The position numbers and the translations under genes are program-made. Positions 1 to 8,171 of a DNA stretch of 64,000 bases are shown one piece after another. Source of the stretch: JAMLIN01 sp964476625 (GTDB lineage Bacteria > Pseudomonadota > Gammaproteobacteria > Burkholderiales > Burkholderiaceae_E); assembly GCA_964476625.1 (NCBI GenBank), contig CAYZBJ010000005.1, positions 1 through 64,000 on the forward strand. Direction: 5' to 3'. How positions within the stretch are numbered: position 1 is the stretch's first letter; each line of letters starts with the position of its first letter. A model generated the notes under the pieces. It saw nothing but the letters and a program-made list of their open reading frames with translations, did no database searches and was not told the DNA's origin.

Positions 1-771
1 GAAGTAGATGTTGTCCAGGACGCGCTCGGCGATGGAGTCGTGGCCGAGTGCCTGGGCGAGGCCCCGGAAGCGTCCCCAGTGGTAGGGCACCGCGCCGCCG
101 CCGTGCGGGATCACGAAGCGCAGGGTGGGGAAGTCGCGAAACAGGTCGGAGTCGAGACACTGCATGAACGCGGTGGTATCGGCGTTGAGGTAGTGCGCCC
201 CGGTGGTGTGGAAGCAGGCGTTGCAGCTCGTGCTGACATGGATCATCGCCGGGATGTCGTACTCGACCATCTTCTCGTAGATCGGGTACCAGTGGCGGTC
301 CGACAGCGGCGGCTCGCGCCAGTGGCCACCGGACGGGTCCGGGTTCAGGTTGATCGCGACGAAGCCGTAGTCGCGGATGCAGCGCTCGAGTTCCGGAATG
401 CAGCTGGCCGGGTCGACACCGGGCGACTGGGGCAGCATCGCCGCGCCGATGAAGTAGTCGGGGAACAGGGTCGCAACCCGGTGGCAGAGCTCGTTGCAGA
501 TCGCCGCCCAGGTCGAGCTCACCTCGAAGTCGCCGATATGGTGGGCCATGAAGCTCGCCCGCGGCGAGAACACCGTCAGGTCGCTGCCGCGCTCGAGCAT
601 CTTCGCGAGCTGGTTCTTCTCGATCGATTCGCGCAGCTCGTCGTCGCTGATGACGAGTTCGGCCGCCTTCGGCTTCGCGCTCGAGGTGCCGATCGCCGCG
701 ATCTGGCGCTTGCGCCAGGTTTCGAGCGCGGTCGGCGCGGTGGTGTAGTGGCCATGGATGTCGATGATCAT
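1..771 (-). CDS. ligJ: 4-oxalomesaconate hydratase, amidohydrolase type (3' end outside window)
   Basis: Hydrates 4-oxalomesaconate to 4-carboxy-4-hydroxy-2-oxoadipate in the meta-cleavage route of gallate and protocatechuate. 257 N-terminal residues are visible; the family is about 340 long, so roughly 85 residues lie beyond position 1. The start MIIDIHGHY carries the HxH metal motif of the amidohydrolase superfamily, and a later His sits in VIPHGGGAVPYHWGR. Its ATG overlaps the stop of galD by 4 bases (ATGA), so the two are translationally coupled. The pairing with galD supports LigJ over other amidohydrolases such as ACMSD-like decarboxylases. Confidence 0.85.
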   Translation of the reverse strand, partial: MIIDIHGHYTTAPTALETWRKRQIAAIGTSSAKPKAAELVISDDELRESIEKNQLAKMLERGSDLTVFSPRASFMAHHIGDFEVSSTWAAICNELCHRVATLFPDYFIGAAMLPQSPGVDPASCIPELERCIRDYGFVAINLNPDPSGGHWREPPLSDRHWYPIYEKMVEYDIPAMIHVSTSCNACFHTTGAHYLNADTTAFMQCLDSDLFRDFPTLRFVIPHGGGAVPYHWGRFRGLAQALGHDSIAERVLDNIYF

Positions 772-1859
772 CGCGGGTGTCCCTTCCAGACGGCGGCGGG
801 GATCATCACTTCCCCGCGCATGATGAGGCGCGCGGTGCGCAGCAGGGCGGCGCGCACCACCCGCTGGGGGTCGGCCGGGTCGAGTTCGAGCTCGACGCTG
901 AATTCACCCGACGGATGTTCGACCGAGGCCTGGCGCACCAGCCCGCCGGCGGGCGCGGCGACGTCGTGGGCGACCGAGCCCTCGAGCACCGCGGCGGTGC
1001 CGACGGTGACCGCCTGGAGCACCCCGATCGCGTCGTGGACCACATGCGGGATGAAGGTCCGGGTGCTGATGCTGCCGCCGGCGCGCGGCGCAGCGACCAG
1101 GCACATCTTCGGATAGGTGCGGGCGGACACGTCGCCCAGGCCCATGGCCTCGCCACAGGCGAGCCGCAGGGTCTCGAGCCGTGCCTTGAGTTCGTCGTCG
1201 GCGCCGAGCGCGCCGACCTCCTCGTAGCCGGTCCGGCCGAGGTCGCTCGCGCGGATCATCACCATCGGCATGCCGTTGTCGATGCAGGTGACGTCGATGC
1301 CCTCGATCCGGTCGCGCACCCGGCCGGTGGGCAGCAGGCCCGAGCAGACCGAGCCGGCGGTATCGAGGAAGTTGATGACGATCGGCGCGGCGGTGCCCGG
1401 CACCCCGTCGATGCGCGCCTCGCCGTCGTAGCGCACCCGCCCGCCCGGGGTGAGTACCGTGATGTCGCACTGCATGCCGGTGTTGCGGGTGAGCACCCGG
1501 GCGGTGGTGGTGTCGCCCTGCGGCTTCACCAGCCCGGTCTCGATGGCGTAGGGCACCACGGCGGCGAGCATGTTGCCGCAGTTCGGCGTGGTGTCGACGA
1601 AGGCACGGTCAACCACCACCTGGGCGAAGAGGAAGTCGACATCGACGCCGGGCTCGCTGCCGGCGCTGATGATGCCGACCTTGCTGGTGAGCGGATTGGC
1701 GCCGCCCAGCCCGTCGATCTGGCGGCGATCGGGAGAGCCCATGGCGGCGAGCAGGACCCGGTCGCGCAGTTCGGTATCGGTGGGCAGGTCGGCGGCGGCG
1801 AAGAAGGGGCCGCGCGAGGTGCCACCGCGCATGAACAGGGCGGGAATTGCAGTCTGCAT
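768..1859 (-). CDS. galD: 4-oxalomesaconate tautomerase, PrpF family
   Basis: A PrpF/GalD-type isomerase that converts the keto and enol forms of 4-oxalomesaconate, the step before LigJ. The start MQTAIPALFMRGGTSRG is the family's usual N-terminus, so the ATG at 1859 is chosen over an in-frame upstream start at 1910. The conserved Cys-containing segment TPNCGNMLAAV is present near residue 95, as in diaminopimelate-epimerase-fold enzymes. About 363 residues, the normal length. It is first in an operon with ligJ and diverges from a LysR gene. PrpF proteins also act on 2-methylaconitate; the ligJ neighbour favours GalD. Confidence 0.85.
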   Translation of the reverse strand: MQTAIPALFMRGGTSRGPFFAAADLPTDTELRDRVLLAAMGSPDRRQIDGLGGANPLTSKVGIISAGSEPGVDVDFLFAQVVVDRAFVDTTPNCGNMLAAVVPYAIETGLVKPQGDTTTARVLTRNTGMQCDITVLTPGGRVRYDGEARIDGVPGTAAPIVINFLDTAGSVCSGLLPTGRVRDRIEGIDVTCIDNGMPMVMIRASDLGRTGYEEVGALGADDELKARLETLRLACGEAMGLGDVSARTYPKMCLVAAPRAGGSISTRTFIPHVVHDAIGVLQAVTVGTAAVLEGSVAHDVAAPAGGLVRQASVEHPSGEFSVELELDPADPQRVVRAALLRTARLIMRGEVMIPAAVWKGHPR

Positions 1860-1918
1860 GAGGCCATTGTCATGGATCGTCGTCGAACCGGACAAGGGCG
1901 ACCCGGGCACTAGCAGTT

Positions 1919-1933
1919 ATGCCGATCTGGCAT
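1919..1933. promoter_or_regulatory. Candidate LysR-type operator between galD and the LysR gene
   Basis: A perfect dyad, ATGCC-GATCT-GGCAT, in the divergent intergenic region. It fits the T-N11-A rule of LysR-type regulators (T at 1920, A at 1932). Position and symmetry suggest the recognition site of the regulator encoded at 2029. It was found by eye; no second copy was found in the region. Confidence 0.55.
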
Positions 1934-2028
1934 GCTAGGCTGGGAGATATCCCGCCGGTGCCGTTTCGGGTCGAACGCCGGATCGCGCCCCGGACCCGCC
2001 ACCGCCACCTCCTGCCATCGAGGCCCGA

Positions 2029-3000
2029 ATGAACCTGCGCCAGCTCGAATACTTCGTACGGGTCGCCGAGCTCGGCAGCTTCACCCGGGCCTCCCATGCG
2101 CTGGGCGTGGCCCAGCCGGCGCTCAGCCGCCAGGTCCGTGCCCTCGAGGTCGAGGCCCGCCAGAGCCTGCTGATCCGCAATGGCCGGGGCGTCTCGACCA
2201 CCGAAGCCGGCAGGCTGGTGCTCGAGCATGGCCGCGGCATCCTCCACCAGGTGGAGAGGCTCGCGCAGGAGCTCGATCAGGCGCGCGGCGCGCCGGTCGG
2301 CCGGATCGCGCTAGGCTTGCCGCCGACCCTGTCCAAGCTGCTGGCGGTGCCGCTGATCCGCGCGTTTCGCGAGCGCATGCCGGCGGTCGGCCTGTCGATC
2401 GCCGAAGGGCTGTCGGTGACCATGGCCGGTTCGATCGCCGATGGCCGGCTCGACCTCGCGGTGGTCTACAACCCGATCGCATCCCCGGAGCTGGAACTCC
2501 ATCCGTTGCTCGAGGAACGGCTCTACCTCATCGAGCGGCGCGGCGCCGGCGAGGCCGGCCCGCATGGCGCACCGATAGCACTCGCGGCGCTGGTCGACCG
2601 ACCCCTGGTGATTCCGAGCCGACCCAATGCGCTGCGCATGCAGGTCGATTCCAGCCTCGCCCTGCGCGGGCTCGCCCCGCGCATCGCGCTCGAGACCGAC
2701 GGGGTCAATGCGATCCTGGAACTGGTCGCCGACGGGTTGGGTTCGGCGGTGCTCGCCGGCAGCACCGTGCAGACATTGGGCGACGACCCGCATTTCGTGT
2801 CACGGCCGATCGTCGATCCGCCGCTGGCGGTGCGGCTCGTGCTGGTCTCGAGCGCCCGGCGCCCGGCCACGCCCGCCCTGCGCGCGGCGATCGAGCTGCT
2901 GTGCGAGCGGATCGTCGGCCAGCTCGGCGACGCTTGGCAGCGCCCGCCGAATCAAAATGGGGTCACAAAAATCAAAATGGGGTCAGACACCATTAATTAA
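2029..3000 (+). CDS. LysR-family transcriptional regulator
   Basis: Standard LysR architecture: an N-terminal winged HTH (MNLRQLEYFVRVAELGSFTR, then a helix with QPALSRQVRALE at about residues 31-42), followed by an effector-binding domain to about residue 300. It is divergent from galD-ligJ and probably controls them in response to an aromatic-acid intermediate. The last 15 or so codons lie inside an inverted-repeat cluster that also supplies the TAA stop. The protein is 323 residues, slightly longer than the usual 300-310, which fits loss of the original stop by repeat insertion. The ligand is inferred only. Confidence 0.9.
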   Translation: MNLRQLEYFVRVAELGSFTRASHALGVAQPALSRQVRALEVEARQSLLIRNGRGVSTTEAGRLVLEHGRGILHQVERLAQELDQARGAPVGRIALGLPPTLSKLLAVPLIRAFRERMPAVGLSIAEGLSVTMAGSIADGRLDLAVVYNPIASPELELHPLLEERLYLIERRGAGEAGPHGAPIALAALVDRPLVIPSRPNALRMQVDSSLALRGLAPRIALETDGVNAILELVADGLGSAVLAGSTVQTLGDDPHFVSRPIVDPPLAVRLVLVSSARRPATPALRAAIELLCERIVGQLGDAWQRPPNQNGVTKIKMGSDTIN

Positions 3001-3062
3001 TGGTGTCTGACCCCATTTTAGATGACCCCATTTCTGACCCCATTTTAGATGACCCCATTTCA
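2951..3062. repeat. REP-like inverted-repeat cluster with a 46-bp perfect palindrome
   Basis: Positions 2974-2996 and 2997-3019 are exact reverse complements (23 + 23 bp, no loop). The repeat unit AAATGGGGTCA occurs forward at about 2954 and 2974 and inverted at about 3008, 3023, 3035 and 3050. It lies between convergent genes and could act as a bidirectional terminator. It resembles the short GGGGTCAGAC-type repeats dispersed in many proteobacteria and linked to REP-associated transposases; no transposase is present here. Confidence 0.85.
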
Positions 3063-3082
3063 GAGATCGGAAGCCTGCCGGG

Positions 3083-4054
3083 TCAGTCGTCGGCGGAAAC
3101 GCCGGCGAAGGCGAGGCGCGCGGCCTCGTAGGACTCGAGCGTCTCGACGATCTCGTTGGTGATCCGGTCCGACCAGGTGTTCTCGACCTGGCAGGTGCCG
3201 GCTCCGGCATGGCCGCCGCCGCCGTAGCGCAGGCATAGCGAGCCGATGCTCATCCGCGCCGAGCGATCGAGGATCGACTTGCCGATCGCCAGCACCGTGT
3301 TCTGGCGGCGCAGGCCCCAGATCCGGTGGATCGACAGGGTGCACTGCGGATACAGCGCATAGACCATGAATCGGTTGGTCGCGTAGATCGTCTCTTCGTC
3401 GCGCAGGTCGAGGACCACCACCTTGTCGTGCACGGTGGCGCAGCGCCTGATCTGGGCGATGGCCAGCGCGCGGTGCGAGTCGTAGAGTTCGACACGCTCG
3501 CGCACGTCGGGCAGTGCGAGGATGTCGCGGATCGACAGGCTGCGGCAGGCGTCGACCAGCTGCAGCATCAGCTGGTAGTTCGAGATGCGGAACTCCCGGA
3601 AGCGGCCCAGGCCGGTACGGGCGTCCATCAGGTAGTTCAGCAGGGTCCAGCCGCTCGGGTCGAGGATGTCGTCAAGGTCGTAGCGGGCCGAATCGGCCTT
3701 GTCGACCGCTTCGAGCAGGCTGCGGCTGATGCCGGGGAAGCGTTCCGCGCCACCGAAGTACTCGTGGATGACCCGGGCGGTCGAGGGGGCGTCCGGATCG
3801 ATGACGTGGTTGTCGCGATCGCCGATGTTGCGCTCGAACTCCGAGGCATGGTGGTCGAACACCCGGTGCGCCGCGGGCACGTAGGGGAGGTTGGCCGTGA
3901 TGTCGCGGCCGGTGATCTCGATGCGGCCATCCTGCATGTCCTTGGGGTGGACGAACAGGATGTCGTCGATCAGGTCGATCTCGCGCAGCAGCGCCGCGCA
4001 GACCAGGCCGTCGAAATCGGAGCGGGTGACGAGTCGGTAACGGGCGCGTTGCAT
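3083..4054 (-). CDS. DHH-family phosphoesterase
   Basis: A DHH/DHHA1 superfamily protein of 323 residues, related to exopolyphosphatase and oligoribonuclease-type hydrolases. The DHH motif is seen in HRVFDHHASEFE at about residue 70, an early catalytic Asp in VTRSDFDGLVCAALL, and the DHHA1 glycine loop in YGGGGHAGAGTCQV near residue 290. The ATG at 4054 is preceded by GGAGG at good spacing, so it is preferred over the longer frame to 4189. Separated from gor by about 150 bases. The substrate cannot be told. Confidence 0.8.
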   Translation of the reverse strand: MQRARYRLVTRSDFDGLVCAALLREIDLIDDILFVHPKDMQDGRIEITGRDITANLPYVPAAHRVFDHHASEFERNIGDRDNHVIDPDAPSTARVIHEYFGGAERFPGISRSLLEAVDKADSARYDLDDILDPSGWTLLNYLMDARTGLGRFREFRISNYQLMLQLVDACRSLSIRDILALPDVRERVELYDSHRALAIAQIRRCATVHDKVVVLDLRDEETIYATNRFMVYALYPQCTLSIHRIWGLRRQNTVLAIGKSILDRSARMSIGSLCLRYGGGGHAGAGTCQVENTWSDRITNEIVETLESYEAARLAFAGVSADD

Positions 4055-4201
4055 GAATCCTCCCGGACGGGTTTGGGCACGAGTTTCGCGCGGACGCGGC
4101 AACGCCAATCGGTCGATCAGTCGAGGGATCGCCGGCCTTTTCGGGCGCCGACGCCCCGCGGCCCGGATTGGTCGTTCCGGTTCTCGCAAGGAGGGATTGT
4201 C

Positions 4202-5557
4202 TCAGGCGATCGGCGTGCGCAATGTGACAAGTTCCTCGGCAGCGGTCGGATGGACCGCCACGGTGGCGTCGAACTGGGCCTTGGTGGCGCCCATCTTCAC
4301 CGCGATGCCGGCGAGCTGGATCATCTCGCCGGCTTCCGGGCCGACGATATGCACCCCGACCACTCGGTCGCTGGCATCGTCGACCACCAGCTTCATGAGC
4401 ATGCGCGAGGGATCCTCGCTGAAGCTGTCGTGCATCGGCCGGAAAGTCGTCCGGTAGATGCGCAACTTGCCGTAGCGCTCGCGGGCGGCCGTCTCGGTGA
4501 GCCCGACCACCCCGATTTCCGGGGTCGAGAAGACCGCGGCGGGGACGTCCTCGTGGTCGCAGATCCAGGGCCTGTTGCCGAAGACGGTGTCGGCGAAGGC
4601 GTGCCCCTCGCGGATGGCCACTGGTGTCAGCGCGACACGGTCGGTGACATCGCCCACCGCCCAGATCGATTCGACGTTGGTGCGGGAATCCGCGCCGACC
4701 GCGATCGCCCCGCGTTCGCGCAGCTTCACGCCGGCTTCCTCGAGACCGATGCCGGCGGTCGCCGGCACGCGACCGGTGGCGAGCATCAGCTGGCCCACCC
4801 GCCGGCTCGTGCCGTCCGAGAGGCTGGCGAGGAGCTGCGCGCCATCGCGGCGAATCGCCCGCACTTCGGTGCGCACCAGCACCTCGATGCCGGCGGCGCG
4901 CAAGGCCTGGGCGAGGTGGTCGCGGACGTCGTCGTCGAAGCCGCGCAGGATCTGCTCGCCCCGGTAGACGACGGTGACCCGTACCCCGAGGCGCTGCAGC
5001 AGGCAGGCGAACTCCAGTGCGATGAAGCCGCCGCCCTCGATCAGCATCGATTCGGGCAGGGTTTCGAGATCGAAGACCTCGTTGCTGGTGATCGCGAGCT
5101 CCGCGCCCTCGATCGACGGCCGAAACGGCGTGCCGCCGGTGGCGACGAGGATGTGTGCCGTATCGATCACCTCGCCGGTGGCGAGCAGCCGCACGCGCTG
5201 CGGGCCTTCGAGCACGGCGCGCGAGTCGACCGTCTCGACGCCGGCCGCCACCAGGTTGCGCCGATAGATCCCCTCGAGCCGGGTGATCTCGCCTTCCTTG
5301 GCGGTGCGCAGCCGGGCCCAGTCGAAGGCGGTCGATCCGATCTCCCAGCCGAAGCCGCGCGCTTCCTCGAAGAGATCGGCGAAGCGGCTCGCGATGACCA
5401 GCAGTTTCTTCGGGACGCAGCCGCGGATCACGCAGGTGCCGCCATAGCGGAATTCCTCGGCCACCATCACCCGCGCGCCATGGCCCGCGGCGATCCGGGC
5501 CGCGCGCACACCGCCCGAGCCCCCGCCGATCACGAAAAGATCCACCTGCCTGTTCAT
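4202..5557 (-). CDS. gor: Glutathione-disulfide reductase
   Basis: Reduces oxidised glutathione with NADPH and FAD in the cytoplasm. It shows the FAD dinucleotide fold VIGGGSGGVRAAR, the redox-active disulfide in GGTCVIRGCVPKK (about residues 40-52), the NAD(P)-binding loop IEGGGFIALEFA, the second FAD motif IWAVGDVTD, and the C-terminal catalytic His-Glu in VHPTAAEELVT. 451 residues, normal length. Its start overlaps the stop of the upstream benE-like gene by 4 bases. The glutathione synthesis genes gshA and gshB lie 12 kb away. Confidence 0.95.
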   Translation of the reverse strand: MNRQVDLFVIGGGSGGVRAARIAAGHGARVMVAEEFRYGGTCVIRGCVPKKLLVIASRFADLFEEARGFGWEIGSTAFDWARLRTAKEGEITRLEGIYRRNLVAAGVETVDSRAVLEGPQRVRLLATGEVIDTAHILVATGGTPFRPSIEGAELAITSNEVFDLETLPESMLIEGGGFIALEFACLLQRLGVRVTVVYRGEQILRGFDDDVRDHLAQALRAAGIEVLVRTEVRAIRRDGAQLLASLSDGTSRRVGQLMLATGRVPATAGIGLEEAGVKLRERGAIAVGADSRTNVESIWAVGDVTDRVALTPVAIREGHAFADTVFGNRPWICDHEDVPAAVFSTPEIGVVGLTETAARERYGKLRIYRTTFRPMHDSFSEDPSRMLMKLVVDDASDRVVGVHIVGPEAGEMIQLAGIAVKMGATKAQFDATVAVHPTAAEELVTLRTPIA

Positions 5558-6813
5558 TGCACTTCGCTCCTTGCTGGCGGCGTCGACCGGGCTGCCCGGT
5601 CGGCCGCGAAATCGTCACGCTCGAGCACGAGCGATACCAGGATGCCGGCGACCAGTCCCCAGAACGGCGCGCCGATCCCGCCGAGCGACACCCCCGAGAC
5701 GGTCACCAGCAGGCTCGCGAGCGCTCCGAAGCTGTACCGTCCGCCAAAGGATGTCACGAACGATGCCTGCAGCACCCGCAGCATCGCCAGCCCGGCGAGG
5801 GTGGCGATGAAGGCGCCCGGCATGGCCAGCAGCGTCCGGGTGAACAGGGGCGCGAACAGGCCGAAGGCCACTGCGAGCAGCCCGGTGAAGATCGCCGCGG
5901 TGTAGTGCCGGTGCCGTTCGCCGACGCTGGTGATGAGGGCGTTGGTCGGGCCCGTCAGGCAGGTGGGGGCGCCGCCGGTGATCGAACTCGCGACCGTCCA
6001 GGCGCCGCAGGCGAAGGTCGTGGCATCGACCGGCACCCGGTGGCCGGCGGCGGCGAGCACCGCGATGCCCTGCATGTTCTGTACGGCGATCACGGTCACC
6101 GCGAGCGGGACGACCAGCTCGGCCATCGCCGCGAGCCGGAACTCCGGGGCGATCAGCAGCGGTCGCACGAAGGCGACGCCATCGGCCGCGCCCGGCGCGG
6201 CCGCACCGCCGGCGAGGATCAGCGCCACGCCGAGCGCGAGTGCCACGAGCAGGGGCGGGGCCCGGCGGGCGATGGCGGGAAAGGCCGACAGCCCGAGGAA
6301 TGCGATCGTCATCGGCGCCGCGATCCAGGCATCGTCGCGCAGCGCGACGACGAGGTCGGTGCCGAATTTCAGGAACACGCCGGCGACCATCGCCATCACG
6401 ATCGGCATCGGCACCGCCCGGGTGATCCGCCCCACCAGCCGGGTCGCCCCGAGCGCGATCATCAGCACCCCGGTGGCGAGGCAGGCGCCCAGCACCTCGG
6501 CATGGCTGAAATGGGTGAGGGCGGGGCCCATCAGCACCGTGCCGGGAATCGTCCAGAAGAACACCAGCGGCAGGCGCAGCCAGGCGCTCGCGGCGATGGT
6601 CAGCAGGCCGTTGACGAAGAAGCAGGTGAAGATCCAGGAGGCGATCCGGGTGTCGTCGAGCCCGCCCTGGGCGGCCACCGCGAGCACGATGGCGACCGGT
6701 CCGGTGGCGGCGAACACGAAACCCGCCAGGCCGGTCCCGGCATAGATCGCGCCGAAGTCGCGCCATGGGGCGCGCCAAGAAGAGGCCTGTCCCGCCGAAC
6801 CGTCACCCAGCAT
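5554..6813 (-). CDS. BenE-family benzoate/H+ symporter
   Basis: A 419-residue integral membrane protein of the benzoate:proton symporter family, with about 12 hydrophobic segments. A family-like stretch GGAPTCLTGPTNALIT lies near residue 290. It probably imports benzoate or a related aromatic acid, which would fit the ring-cleavage genes at the left edge, but the link is inferred. It heads a two-gene unit with gor (4-base overlap), an odd pairing by function. Confidence 0.8.
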   Translation of the reverse strand: MLGDGSAGQASSWRAPWRDFGAIYAGTGLAGFVFAATGPVAIVLAVAAQGGLDDTRIASWIFTCFFVNGLLTIAASAWLRLPLVFFWTIPGTVLMGPALTHFSHAEVLGACLATGVLMIALGATRLVGRITRAVPMPIVMAMVAGVFLKFGTDLVVALRDDAWIAAPMTIAFLGLSAFPAIARRAPPLLVALALGVALILAGGAAAPGAADGVAFVRPLLIAPEFRLAAMAELVVPLAVTVIAVQNMQGIAVLAAAGHRVPVDATTFACGAWTVASSITGGAPTCLTGPTNALITSVGERHRHYTAAIFTGLLAVAFGLFAPLFTRTLLAMPGAFIATLAGLAMLRVLQASFVTSFGGRYSFGALASLLVTVSGVSLGGIGAPFWGLVAGILVSLVLERDDFAADRAARSTPPARSEVQ

Positions 6814-6888
6814 GCGGCGAGCTTACCGCAGCCCGGCGCAGGGCGTCCGGGCGTGACGGGCGGGCGTGGCCGACCCGTTCGCGGGTTT

Positions 6889-7197
6889 TCAGTACCTGAC
6901 CCGCATGGTCTCGAGATCGACCGTGACCAGTTCGTGGCCGATCGCGCCGATGGCACTGGCCGCGTAGTTCGCCGCCCAGTCGGGATCCGTCTCGAAGGCG
7001 TCGGCACCCGCGGCGGCCGCGATCGACAGCAGGCGGTCCGCGAGCAGAATCTTGCCCGAGGCGCGCACCGGCTCCGCGCCGAGCCGGATGAACTCGTCTT
7101 CGAGCCAGCGAACCGCCGCGCTGCGCTCGGTGGGCGCCGCGACCCGCAGCGGAAACTCGCGGTCGGTGGCGAAGCGGATGGTCACGGTGCCTGTCAT
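6889..7197 (-). CDS. Hypothetical protein, 102 residues
   Basis: I do not recognise a family. The protein is acidic and soluble, starts MTGTVTIRFATDREFPLRVA, and has an alanine-rich helix around residues 55-75. No signal peptide or membrane segment. A GAGGGAA Shine-Dalgarno-like run lies just upstream of the ATG. It stands alone between the benE-like gene and the DUF1840 gene on the same strand. Codon use matches its neighbours, so it looks real. Confidence 0.6.
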   Translation of the reverse strand: MTGTVTIRFATDREFPLRVAAPTERSAAVRWLEDEFIRLGAEPVRASGKILLADRLLSIAAAAGADAFETDPDWAANYAASAIGAIGHELVTVDLETMRVRY

Positions 7198-7236
7198 GCG
7201 CGTTCCCTCGTGGTCGTTCCTATAATGACGAGCCTT

Positions 7237-7551
7237 TCATACACCCCAGGTGACGTCGACACCCTTGGCGTGTGCTTCCTTCAGCATGTCGATCAGCGGC
7301 CAGGTCCGCTGCCCCAGGGAGACGTAGATGTTGGGGTCCGCCGCTTTCTCGTGGGGATCGTCGCTCTCGGGCGGCGGGGGCGGCTCGTGGCTCACTGCCC
7401 GGCGCATGGCCTCGATCGCGTCGGGAATCTGCTCGACGGTGATGATCCCCGTCGGTCCCGGGGACTTGCCGATGATCTCCAGCAGCCGCTCGGCCACGGA
7501 TTGGGTCATCGTGATGGTGCCGGTACGGCGCGACTTGAATTCGTAGATCAT
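7237..7551 (-). CDS. DUF1840 domain protein
   Basis: A small cytoplasmic protein (104 residues) of the DUF1840 family, common in betaproteobacteria and of unknown function. It starts MIYEFKSRRTGTITMTQ, has a Pro-rich linker (HEPPPPPESDDPHEKA) in the middle, and ends with a helix around WPLIDMLKEAHAKG. The ATG at 7551 has GGGAGAGG upstream and is preferred over a longer in-frame start. It is divergent from the lipoprotein gene at 7592. Confidence 0.8.
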   Translation of the reverse strand: MIYEFKSRRTGTITMTQSVAERLLEIIGKSPGPTGIITVEQIPDAIEAMRRAVSHEPPPPPESDDPHEKAADPNIYVSLGQRTWPLIDMLKEAHAKGVDVTWGV

Positions 7552-7591
7552 GACAGTACCTCTCCCTTCGCGCTCGGGCCGGGCCGCGAGC

Positions 7592-8158
7592 ATGGCGCCG
7601 CGCCTGCTACCGAGGCTTGTCCGGATGACCAGTGTAGCCGCGGTGGCCCTCGTCGCGGCAGCTTGTACACCCGACTATAACTGGCGGCAGGTCGGGTCCG
7701 TTGACGCCGCCGCCCAGGTCCTCCTGCCGGCCCGGCCGGCCAGCATGAGCCGGCAGGTCGACCTCGACGGCCTGGCCGTCGAGATGTCGATGGAGGGCGC
7801 GCGCACCGGCGAGCAGACCTTCACCCTTGCCTGGGTGGCGCTGCCCGATGCCACCCCCGCCACCCGGGAGCGGGTGCTCGCGGCCATGGCCGCGGGCATG
7901 TTGCGCAATATCGGTGCGCGCGAGACCGAGCGTACCGAAAGCCAGGTCGCGGTCGTCGATGCGGCCGGTGCGCGCGTCGGGAGCCAGCCGGCGGTTGCGA
8001 TCGTCGCCCGCGGTGAGCGTCCGGCCGCGGGCACCGGCATGCGGGCAATCTTCGTTGCTCGCGGCAACCGCGCCTGGCAGGCGGTCGCCATCGGCACCCC
8101 GCTCGACGCCGAGGCGGCGGTGATCTTCCTCGATTCGTTCAGCCTTCGCAATCCGTGA
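7592..8158 (+). CDS. Putative lipoprotein of unknown function
   Basis: 188 residues with an Arg-containing n-region, a hydrophobic core (TSVAAVALVAAAC) and a lipobox ending VAAAC, followed by TPDYNWRQV. Proteins with a C-TPDYNWRE-like mature start are frequent in Burkholderiales and uncharacterised. The start at 7592 gives a proper charged n-region; 7625 has a better Shine-Dalgarno but would lack it. Fourteen bases upstream of an MFS gene, so possibly co-transcribed. Probably anchored in the outer or inner membrane. Confidence 0.7.
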   Translation: MAPRLLPRLVRMTSVAAVALVAAACTPDYNWRQVGSVDAAAQVLLPARPASMSRQVDLDGLAVEMSMEGARTGEQTFTLAWVALPDATPATRERVLAAMAAGMLRNIGARETERTESQVAVVDAAGARVGSQPAVAIVARGERPAAGTGMRAIFVARGNRAWQAVAIGTPLDAEAAVIFLDSFSLRNP

Positions 8159-8171
8159 CCGGAGCCGCCCC

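Noticed and set aside
40..1116. Long plus-strand open frame at the left edge
   Set aside because: It is the shadow of ligJ and galD on the minus strand; its translation is Arg/Gly/Val-rich with no family, while the minus frames give clear enzymes.
2951..3062. CRISPR array
   Set aside because: Repeat units are too short, in both directions and without unique spacers; no cas genes are near.
3326..5905. 859-codon plus-strand open frame
   Set aside because: It lies opposite the DHH, gor and benE-like genes. Long antisense frames are expected at this GC content; no ribosome site or domain is seen.
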